DNA of 64,000 nucleotides from an uncultured Ruminococcus sp. (GTDB taxonomy: Bacteria; Bacillota; Clostridia; Lachnospirales; Lachnospiraceae). Under the pieces are notes generated by a model that worked only from the letters and a program-made list of their open reading frames with translations, had not been told where the DNA came from and did not search any database. The position numbers and the translations under genes were made by a program. The DNA is taken from contig CAJFGR010000010.1 in the NCBI GenBank assembly GCA_904377845.1, positions 50,833 to 114,832 on the forward strand. Direction: 5' to 3'. Positions within the stretch are counted from its first letter, which is position 1. Each line of letters starts with the position of its first letter. Below are positions 48,716-56,877 of this stretch, one piece after another.

Positions 48716-49505
48716 GGTGGGAAAAGATATGCATGGAGAATTTCTCCGCACAGTGTTAGAAAGGGAACAGGTGGATACCAAAGGGCTTCTTTCAGACGAA
48801 AACTATTTTACAACACTGGCATTTGTGGATATAAATGAAGCCGGCGAGCGCACCTTTTCTTTCGCACGAAAACCGGGAGCGGATACGCAGATCCAGAAGG
48901 AAGAACTGGATATAGACATATTAGACCGCACAAATATTTTCCATATAGGCTCGCTGTCCCTTACCAGTCAGCCGGCCAGGGATACAACATTTTATGCGGT
49001 GAAACGGGCGAAGAATAAAGGGAGTATTATTTCCTATGACCCGAATTACCGGGCTTCTTTGTGGGAAGACGAGAAAACAGCAAAGCGGCATATGAGAAGC
49101 CTGCTTCCGTATGTAGATATGATAAAAATTTCTGATGAGGAAACGGAGCTATTAACGGATTACCAGGATCCGGAGCAGGCTGCGAGAAAATTATACCGTC
49201 AGGGAATCAAGATCGTTGCGATCACGCTTGGCGGCGAAGGGGCTTACGTTTATTGTAAAGAAGGAGGACGTAAGGTATCCGGCTTTAAAAGCCGTGTTGT
49301 GGACACAAATGGCGCAGGCGATTCTTTCTGGGGAGGCTTCCTGTACAGGATCAGTAAAATGGAAAAAAGTCTTGATGATCTGGGATTAGATGAACTGGAA
49401 GAGATTGCGAGGTTTGGAAATGCGGTCGCAAGCCTCTGTGTGGAGAAAAGAGGAGCGATTCCGGCAATGCCGAACTTACAGCAGGTGGAGGAAAGGCTGG
49501 TGTGA
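48711..49505 (+). pseudogene. PfkB-family carbohydrate kinase lacking its N-terminus
   Basis: Homology starts at KVGKDMHGEFLRTVLEREQVDTKGL and continues to DTNGAGDSFWGGFLYR..; N-terminal substrate/GG motif absent. Confidence 0.75.
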
Positions 49506-49903
49506 TAAACATGAATTTACATGATAATTTGACAGGGATCCAGCATATCGGGATCCCGACGAATGATATAGAGGAGACGATCACTTTTTATAAAAAGCTG
49601 GGATTTGAGATTGCCCTGCAGACGGTTAATAAAGAAGCAGATGAAAAGGTTGCATTTTTAAGACTGAATACGCTTGTGATCGAAACTTATGAAAACAAGG
49701 CGGCGAAAATGGAGAGCGGCGCGATTGATCATATTGCGATAGATGTCAAGGATGTAGAAAGCGTTTACCAATGGATAAATGAAAACGATATGAATACGAC
49801 AAAAGACATTCTGCATTTCCTTCCGTTTTGGGAAAACGGGGTCAGGTTTTTTACGATCGAAGGACCCAATAAGGAAAAAATAGAATTTAGTCAGTATTTG
49901 TAA
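49502..49903 (+). CDS. VOC family (glyoxalase-like) protein
   Basis: GIQHIGIPTNDIEETITFYKKLGFEI..DHIAIDVKDVES. Confidence 0.88.
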   Translation: MINMNLHDNLTGIQHIGIPTNDIEETITFYKKLGFEIALQTVNKEADEKVAFLRLNTLVIETYENKAAKMESGAIDHIAIDVKDVESVYQWINENDMNTTKDILHFLPFWENGVRFFTIEGPNKEKIEFSQYL

Positions 49904-49926
49904 CAGTGCCTATAGATGGCACCCTT

Positions 49927-50823
49927 TCAGGGGACGGTGAGATGATACCTGCCGTCCCCGTTTCTCTTTATTTCTTCTAAAAATGCTTTGGCCGCAGGAG
50001 AAAATGCCTGGTATTTTTTCGTTACGATATATAATCCCACAGATAACTCCGGACTGATCGGACGGAATGTAAGGTTGCGTCCGATTGTATTCACAAGGCG
50101 GTCAAGGCAGAGGGCATAGCCGATGCCGTGCTCCACTAAAAATGTGGCATTATAGATCAGATTGTAGGTGGCCACTACATTAAGGGCGTCTTCCCCGAAC
50201 CAGTCCAGATCCTGATGGCCGGAAAACGTTTGGTCGGCGAGGATCATGGGCAGGGATTTCAGCTGGTCGATATTGATGCTTTCCTGGCGGGAAAGGGGGC
50301 AGTCTTTCGGCATCAGAAGTCCGTATATATCCTTCATATGAAGATTCAGATAATCGTATTTTTCCTGACGCACCGGTCCGAGCAATAACCCCATATCAGA
50401 CAAGCCTTTGTCGATACGTTCCGTAACAGCGTCTGCGTCACCGCTGTAAGTGTGGAAATACACATCAGGATACCGAATACGGAATTTGGCTATAAGCTCT
50501 GCAATCATATCCATAGCAACAGTCTCCCCGCATCCGATATAAATATCTCCGCTTAAATTATCTGTATCCGCATGAAGCGTAGTCTCTGTATTTTCCAGCA
50601 GATCCATAATCTCACGGGCCCGGTTGCGCAGAAAGATTCCGTCTTCTGTCAAAGTTATTTTCCTTTTCCCGCGGATAAAAAGCTGTCTGCCAAGCTGTTT
50701 TTCCAGATCCATCAACTGTTTGGACAGAGTAGACTGGGAAATAAACAGTGACTGGGCTGCTCTTGTAATGTTCTGCTCCCGTGCCACGGCGAGAAAATAA
50801 TGCAGTAATCTTGTTTCTATCAC
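49927..50823 (-). CDS. LysR family transcriptional regulator
   Basis: MIETRLLHYFLAVAREQNITRAAQSLFISQSTLSKQLMDLEKQLGRQLF. Confidence 0.95.
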   Translation of the reverse strand: MIETRLLHYFLAVAREQNITRAAQSLFISQSTLSKQLMDLEKQLGRQLFIRGKRKITLTEDGIFLRNRAREIMDLLENTETTLHADTDNLSGDIYIGCGETVAMDMIAELIAKFRIRYPDVYFHTYSGDADAVTERIDKGLSDMGLLLGPVRQEKYDYLNLHMKDIYGLLMPKDCPLSRQESINIDQLKSLPMILADQTFSGHQDLDWFGEDALNVVATYNLIYNATFLVEHGIGYALCLDRLVNTIGRNLTFRPISPELSVGLYIVTKKYQAFSPAAKAFLEEIKRNGDGRYHLTVP

Positions 50824-50875
50824 GGCTGTACAATCCTTTCCCCCTTGTCAGGTATAGATTTTAGTGTGGTCATGG

Positions 50876-50947
50876 TTTGCCATATCATAGGTATGGAGGA
50901 TTTGGCATATGATATACTGTAATTTTATCATCGATAGAAACGATGGT
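50876..50947. promoter_or_regulatory. candidate LysR-type binding sites
   Basis: Direct repeats TTTGCCATATCATA (50876) and TTTGGCATATGATA (50901); inverted repeat ATCATCG-N7-CGATGGT (50927-50947). Confidence 0.5.
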
Positions 50948-51026
50948 AAATAAGAATTTATAACTGTTTGCTATTTCTGCTTTTCCGGATCTATAATAAA
51001 AGCAAATACAGAAGGAGGCGGATAGT

Positions 51027-51893
51027 ATGACAGAAGCGATAAAGTTGTCGAACGGCATATCTGTACCAATGGAAGGCTTTGGGGTCTTTCAGATACCGGA
51101 GGCAGACTGCGAGCGTGTTGTCAGGGATGCGATAGAAGCCGGATACCGTCTGATTGATACAGCCAGTTCTTACCAGAATGAAGAGGCTGTCGGACGGGCA
51201 ATTCAAAATTGCGGGATTCCGAGAGAAGAGCTTTTTATTACAACAAAGGCTTATATTCAGGAAATGGGTTATGATAATACAATGCAGGCATTTGACCGTT
51301 CTCTGAAAAGGCTGGGACTGGATTATCTTGATCTGTATCTGATCCATATGCCGTTTGGAGATTATTACGGTTCATGGCGGGCGATGGAGGAGCTTTACCG
51401 GCAGGGCAGGGTTCGGGCTATAGGCGTCTGTAATTTCCTGCCGGACCGTCTGCTGGATCTGTGTTATAATGCGGATATTAAGCCGCAGATCAACCAGATC
51501 GAGAGACATCCCCATTATCAGCGCGCGGAAGAGCTGAAGATCATGGAAGAACTCGGAGTTCAGCCGGAGGCGTGGGCTCCATTTGCGGAAGGGCTGAAAG
51601 GAATGTTTAACGAGCCGGTATTGGCGGATATTGCCGCAAAATACGGGAAGACGCCGGCACAGGTGATTCTGCGATGGAATGTGCAGCAGGGTGTTATCGT
51701 GATACCGAAGTCTGTCCACCGGGAACGCATGGAAGAAAATCTGGATATCTGGGATTTTGAGCTGGATGCTGAGGATATGGGACAAATTGAAAAACTGGAT
51801 AAGAACTGTCCTTCCATGTTAGATACCCGTAAGATCAGCGAGGTCAGAAGGGTCTATGATTATCTCAATAATCCTGTTCTGACAAGCTTATAA
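51027..51893 (+). CDS. aldo/keto reductase
   Basis: GYRLIDTASSYQNEEAVGRAI; LDYLDLYLIHMPFGDYYGSWRAMEEL; VIPKSVHRERM. Confidence 0.95.
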   Translation: MTEAIKLSNGISVPMEGFGVFQIPEADCERVVRDAIEAGYRLIDTASSYQNEEAVGRAIQNCGIPREELFITTKAYIQEMGYDNTMQAFDRSLKRLGLDYLDLYLIHMPFGDYYGSWRAMEELYRQGRVRAIGVCNFLPDRLLDLCYNADIKPQINQIERHPHYQRAEELKIMEELGVQPEAWAPFAEGLKGMFNEPVLADIAAKYGKTPAQVILRWNVQQGVIVIPKSVHRERMEENLDIWDFELDAEDMGQIEKLDKNCPSMLDTRKISEVRRVYDYLNNPVLTSL

Positions 51894-51932
51894 GTACAAA
51901 TTCGATAAAACAGGGAAAGGAAGCGGTTAATC

Positions 51933-52289
51933 ATGATGAATATGGAAGTCAACGGGACGGATATTAAGGTAAAACTGTATGACAACAGTTCGGCGAAAGC
52001 GTTGGAAGAACTGCTCAGGAAAGGCCCGTTTACGCTCAATATGAAAGACTATGCCCATATGGAGAAGTTCGGCAGTTTTGGAATGCAGCTGCCTGCGAAC
52101 GACGAAATGATCACAACCGAGGCAGGGGATGTGATCCTCTCGGAAGGAAATCTGCTGGTGATTTATTATGCGCCCAACACGTGGAACTTTACCAGACTCG
52201 GTAAGGTGCAGGATCTGTCCGCGGATGAGCTGAAAAAGGTGCTCGGAAAAGGAAGCATCACGGCAACCCTCACACTTACAGATGAATAA
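51933..52289 (+). CDS. cyclophilin-like fold protein
   Basis: KVKLYDNSSAKALEELLRKGPFTLNMKDYAHMEKFGSFGMQLPAND..GDVILSEGNLLVIYYAPNTWNFTRLGKV. Confidence 0.8.
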   Translation: MMNMEVNGTDIKVKLYDNSSAKALEELLRKGPFTLNMKDYAHMEKFGSFGMQLPANDEMITTEAGDVILSEGNLLVIYYAPNTWNFTRLGKVQDLSADELKKVLGKGSITATLTLTDE

Positions 52290-52365
52290 TGCCGGATGCA
52301 GTTTGTATAGGAATGAAGGCATCCATTTACAGAGCAATGCCAGAATACATAGTAGGAGAGAGAAT

Positions 52366-52607
52366 TATGAAAATTGTAGTTTTGCAGGATGATAATCAGA
52401 AAATACGGACGGCAATCCTGGGTGCGGTACTCCGTCCATGACGCCGTACAGCTCTCTGGCAGGCGGCAGACTGTCGAAGCACCCGGAGAAGATCAATTAT
52501 CTGGAAGAGCCTTATGTTCCACATAAGCTGGTAGATGTAATGGCGCAGAACACAGCTGCGGCTTCCGGTAAGAGCCATGTCTGGTCTGCCGGAGAACAGA
52601 AAATCTG
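52366..52607 (+). pseudogene. decayed region with aldo/keto reductase remnant
   Basis: MKIVVLQDDNQKIRTAILGAVLRP* then, in another frame, MTPYSSLAGGRLSKHPEKINYLEEPYVPHKLVDVMAQN; the latter joins two normally distant AKR segments. Confidence 0.6.
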
Positions 52608-52621
52608 AAGGAGGAATACGT

Positions 52622-53308
52622 ATGAAATATTATGAAACAGACCCGGAATTTATGGAACGGGTAGAACATTTTGCTTTTGATGAAGTTGTAAATGAAGAAA
52701 ATCAACAGCTGGACGCTCCGGTTCGCTGGCTGGCTATATTGGCGGCCCTGGTGGGCTCTCAGGGACTGGATGCCTACAAAGAATTCCTGCCGCGTGCTCT
52801 TGATGAAGGGATTCAGCCGGAGGCGGTGAAGGAAATGGTATATCAGTCCGTGGACTATGTCGGCATGGGCCGGATGTGGCCTTTCATGCAGGCGACCAAT
52901 GAGATATTTGCAGAGCGCAAGATTACTCTTCCGGCCAGCGGGAAATCTACAACAACCATGGAAAACCGTCTGGAAAAAGGAGCTCAGGCTCAGGCGGATA
53001 TTTTCGGCCCTCAGATGAAAGAGGCATGGAAAAACGGACATATCAACCGTTGGCTTGCCGCCAACTGCTTTGGCGACTATTACACCCGTACAGGACTTGA
53101 TCTTGCCCAGAGAGAAATGATCACGTTCTGTTTCCTGATGGCTCAGGGAGGCTGTGAACCGCAGCTTATCGCCCATGCGAAAGGAAATATGAATCTTGGA
53201 AATGATAAAGAATTTCTGATCCGGGTCGTGTCCCAGTGCCTGCCTTATATCGGGTATCCCCGCAGTCTGAATGCAGTTACCTGTGTAAATAAGGCCGCAG
53301 AAGAATAA
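52622..53308 (+). CDS. carboxymuconolactone decarboxylase family protein
   Basis: ILAALVGSQGLDAYKEFLPRALDEGIQPEAVKEMVYQSVDYVGMGR. Confidence 0.88.
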   Translation: MKYYETDPEFMERVEHFAFDEVVNEENQQLDAPVRWLAILAALVGSQGLDAYKEFLPRALDEGIQPEAVKEMVYQSVDYVGMGRMWPFMQATNEIFAERKITLPASGKSTTTMENRLEKGAQAQADIFGPQMKEAWKNGHINRWLAANCFGDYYTRTGLDLAQREMITFCFLMAQGGCEPQLIAHAKGNMNLGNDKEFLIRVVSQCLPYIGYPRSLNAVTCVNKAAEE

Positions 53309-53435
53309 ATAAATTTAATATAAAACATCAGCTTGTGGTTATCAATCAGAAAGTCTATAATGTGAATATGGCTTTTGATACTGAGGATTCCCCCTGAGCT
53401 TCAATTGCAGCATATAAAGCCGGAGCGCCGGTAAC

Positions 53436-54359
53436 ATGGAGGAAGTAATGGCAGCGCTTGTATTTATGATTCTCGGATTTGCGGTGGGACGTGTCTTTCC
53501 TGTCCGGTACAAAATATTTAATGAACGGATACAGCTGCTGTGTACGCTTGTTCTGATTTTCCTGATGGGTGTGGGGCTGGGACAGAGAGACGGATTCTTT
53601 TCCGGGCTTATCAGCCTTGGCTTTACAAGTTTCCTGTTCTTTCTGATTCCGACAATTTTGTCGATTGCGGTTGTCTATCTGCTGACCAGATGGTTTATGG
53701 ACGGAGCAGGAGAAAAGAGCAGGAGAGATGCAGGCGGAAGACGGAGAGATACGAAAGACAGCGATCCCATGGTATATCTGGCTCTTGGCGCGCTGCTACT
53801 GGGAATCGGATTCGGAGCGGTTCCGTTGACGGCACACATTCTGAAGCCGTTGTCCGACCATACGGACTGGCTGCTCGGTCTGCTCATGTTTTCAGTCGGA
53901 ATCAGTGTAGGGCTTCATCGGGGAATCGTGGCCGGGATACGGCAGCACCATGTGAAGATCCTGCTTATCCCTGCCGGGATAATCGCAGGTTCACTGGCAG
54001 GAGGCGTCGTGTGCGGGCTGCTGATGCATTATCCGGTCAGACAGGCTGTCTCCATCGCAGGTGGCTTGGGCTGGTACAGTCTGGCCGGAGTATCCATAAC
54101 CAATCTGGCCGGAGCAGAGGCGGGAAGTATTGCATTTCTGAGCAATCTGATGCGGGAGATCGGCGCCTTCTTTATGATCCCTTATATTTCCCGACATTTT
54201 AATGTCTGTACCTGTATCGCCCCGGCGGCTGCCACGAGTGAGGATACCACTCTGCCGATGCTGATGCGCTATACGAATGAAGAGACGGTAGTTCTTTCCG
54301 TGTTTAACGGGATTATCTGCTCTGCTGCTGTGCCGGTACTTATCTCGTTTTGTTATTGA
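53436..54359 (+). CDS. lysO: LysO (DUF340) family lysine exporter
   Basis: ILGFAVGRVFP..SIAGGLGWYSLAGVSITNLAGAEAGSIAFLSNLMREIGAFFMIP. Confidence 0.9.
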   Translation: MEEVMAALVFMILGFAVGRVFPVRYKIFNERIQLLCTLVLIFLMGVGLGQRDGFFSGLISLGFTSFLFFLIPTILSIAVVYLLTRWFMDGAGEKSRRDAGGRRRDTKDSDPMVYLALGALLLGIGFGAVPLTAHILKPLSDHTDWLLGLLMFSVGISVGLHRGIVAGIRQHHVKILLIPAGIIAGSLAGGVVCGLLMHYPVRQAVSIAGGLGWYSLAGVSITNLAGAEAGSIAFLSNLMREIGAFFMIPYISRHFNVCTCIAPAAATSEDTTLPMLMRYTNEETVVLSVFNGIICSAAVPVLISFCY

Positions 54360-55448
54360 ATGGAGAAACCTATGAAAGAGGAATGTCTGATCTGCAAAGC
54401 TCCATTGGAATATCTGAATGAAGATATTGAGATGGAGTGTGAATTATGCCATAAAAAAGAAAAAAGCAAAACAAGATGCATAAACGGTCATTATGTCTGT
54501 AACGAATGTCATATGCAGGGAATCGACAGCCTGATCGGCTTGTGTCTGAATGAAACATCCGGGAATCCGGTGGCGATACTCAACAAAATGATGTCCATGC
54601 CGTTCTGCCATATGCACGGGCCGGAGCATCATGTCATGGTAGGGATGGCGCTGCTGACTGCGTATAAGAACTGCGGCGGCGAGATTGACCTGAAGCGGTC
54701 TCTGATCGAGATGAACAGCAGGGGAAGTTCGGTTCCGGGCGGCGCCTGCGGATTCTGGGGCGCCTGCGGGGCAGGAATCAGCGCGGGAATGTTTATTTCT
54801 ATCGTTACCGGATCTACGCCGCTCGGAAAAGACAATTTCGGTCTGTCACACAAGATGACGGCAAGAGCACTGGACGCGATCGGCGAGGTCGGAGGACCCC
54901 GCTGCTGCAAGAGAGATTCGTATCTCTCCATAACAAGAGCGGTTGATTTCGTAAAAGAAAATCTTGGGATCGAGATGGAACAGTCAGACATTGTCTGTGC
55001 TTACACCAGCCAGAACAATCAGTGTATCGGGAAAAGGTGTCCGTTTTCCAGAGTAAATGCGAAGAAAAAGAAGATTGCGTTTATCTGCGTTCATAACTCC
55101 TGCCGGAGTCAGATCGCGGAAGCATTCGGAAGGAAATATCTGTCCGATCGTTATGAGTGCTATTCCGCGGGAACGGAAGTGAAGCCGCAGATCAATCAGG
55201 ACGCCGTAAGGCTGATGAAACAGGAGTACAGCATTGATATGGAAAAAGACCAGTATCCGAAGCTGCTGGAAGATATACCGGAAGCAGATATCTATGTGTC
55301 CATGGGATGTAATGTATCGTGTCCAAATATTCCCGGCAGGAAGGTTATTGACTGGGGACTGGACGATCCGACCGGTAAGGAAGATGCGGTATTTATGGAT
55401 GTGATCAGGCAGATAGAACATAATATATTGGAAATGAAAGATAAATAA
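54360..55448 (+). CDS. DUF5714-like Cys-rich domain fused to arsenate reductase/LMW phosphatase domain
   Basis: N-terminal CLICKAPLEYL..CHMHGPEHHVMVGMALLTAYKN; C-terminal KKIAFICVHNSCRSQIAEAFGRKYLSDRYECYSAGTE. Confidence 0.8.
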   Translation: MEKPMKEECLICKAPLEYLNEDIEMECELCHKKEKSKTRCINGHYVCNECHMQGIDSLIGLCLNETSGNPVAILNKMMSMPFCHMHGPEHHVMVGMALLTAYKNCGGEIDLKRSLIEMNSRGSSVPGGACGFWGACGAGISAGMFISIVTGSTPLGKDNFGLSHKMTARALDAIGEVGGPRCCKRDSYLSITRAVDFVKENLGIEMEQSDIVCAYTSQNNQCIGKRCPFSRVNAKKKKIAFICVHNSCRSQIAEAFGRKYLSDRYECYSAGTEVKPQINQDAVRLMKQEYSIDMEKDQYPKLLEDIPEADIYVSMGCNVSCPNIPGRKVIDWGLDDPTGKEDAVFMDVIRQIEHNILEMKDK

Positions 55449-55561
55449 GCAGATATATGGAATAATTCCCCCGTTTCAATATTTTTTTCACTGTGAACGG
55501 TTCTGTTTGGAATATAAAATAGACAGGAAAAGAATCAGTACACAGATGGAGAAGAATTGAA

Positions 55562-56116
55562 ATGGGTATGATCAGTAATGAAAATTTAAATGAATTTCTC
55601 AAGGAAGTCAGAGAGAAGGCAAAAGGAGAAGACAAACTGCTGGAGCAGTTTGAGCGCTGTTTTCTGAATACCCTTGAGACAACAGTGAGAATGAAGGAAG
55701 ACGGAACTGTGTACGTGATCACCGGGGACATCCCGGCGATGTGGCTGAGAGACTCCACGGCACAGATCCGTCCTTTTCTGTTTCCGGCAAAAGAAAATGA
55801 AGAGATCCGGCAGATGATCGCGGGGCTTGTGAAACGGCAGTTTTATGCGGCCGTGATCAACGAAAGGTTCGGCCTGGGCCTCTGCCTGGAGTTCGAGCGG
55901 AAGAACCTGCCGCACTTTATGCAGTGGAAATCAAGAGCCAGCGGCGACTATGTGGTGGGGCTTGAACCGGCGAACTCCAGTGTATACGGAAGAGGGTTCC
56001 ACGAGGAACAGGGAGACCTGCATATGCTGGGACCTTTTGAATCAGAGACGATGAATCTCACTTTAAGGATACTGGAAGGCGAAGAACTGGATGAAATACA
56101 GCGTCTGACAGTGTAA
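55562..56116 (+). pseudogene. in-frame chimera: GH125 exo-mannosidase N-terminus joined to a DUF4432 aldose-epimerase-like C-terminus
   Basis: VYVITGDIPAMWLRDSTAQIRPFLFPAKENEEIRQMIAGLVKRQF (GH125), then GLGLCLEFERKNLPHFMQWKSRASGDYVVGLEPANSSVYGRGFHEEQG (DUF4432-like). Confidence 0.75.
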
Positions 56117-56159
56117 AATAGACATAAAACGATCAAAAATCAACGCAGTAATTAAAGAC

Positions 56160-56807
56160 ATGGAAAAACTGATCAAAGAGCACGGATTCGAGATTCCGCC
56201 GTTCTGTAACTGGACGCCGGAGGGCTGGAAGACGAAAAACCATGAATATGATGAGATCAGAGACAATATGCTGGGCTGGGACATTACTGACTACGGCCTT
56301 GGCAAATTTGATGAAGTGGGATTTGCCCTGATCACGATCCGAAACGGAAATGTAAAGGACGACAGATATACAAAACCGTATGCAGAGAAACTGCTCATGG
56401 TAAATGAAGGACAGATGGCGCCCATGCATTTCCACTGGAACAAGATGGAAGACATCATCAACAGAGGAGGCGGCAATGTCCTGATCACGGTATACAATTC
56501 CACGGAGGATGGAGAATTCGCGGATACAGACGTGACTGTGCACAGCGACGGAAGAACCTATACAGTGCCTGCGGGAACACGTGTGAGACTGACGCCGGGA
56601 GAGAGTATTACGATCCAGCCTTATCTCTATCATGATTTCCATGTAGAGGAAGGAACGGGAGCTGTTCTGCTCGGAGAAGTATCTATGTGCAACGACGACG
56701 AGAACGACAACCGCTTCTATGAACCGATCGGAAGATTCCCGACCATCGAGGAAGATGAGCCTGCATACCGTCTGCTCTGCAATGAGTATCCGGCAGCAGA
56801 GGAGTAA
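56160..56807 (+). CDS. D-lyxose/D-mannose isomerase family protein
   Basis: MEKLIKEHGFEIPPFCNWTPEGWKTK..MAPMHFHWNKMEDIINRGGGNVLI; an in-frame N-terminal extension IKRSKINAVIKD lies upstream from 56124. Confidence 0.85.
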   Translation: MEKLIKEHGFEIPPFCNWTPEGWKTKNHEYDEIRDNMLGWDITDYGLGKFDEVGFALITIRNGNVKDDRYTKPYAEKLLMVNEGQMAPMHFHWNKMEDIINRGGGNVLITVYNSTEDGEFADTDVTVHSDGRTYTVPAGTRVRLTPGESITIQPYLYHDFHVEEGTGAVLLGEVSMCNDDENDNRFYEPIGRFPTIEEDEPAYRLLCNEYPAAEE

Positions 56808-56825
56808 TACATAAAATCCTGCAGA

Positions 56826-56857
56826 GGGCTGACAGTTCTGCCTGTTCAGCCCTTTTT
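56826..56857 (+). terminator. terminator-like hairpin before GH2
   Basis: GGGCTGAcagttctgcctgtTCAGCCCTTTTT. Confidence 0.7.
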
Positions 56858-56877
56858 GCACACAGAAAGGGAGAGAC

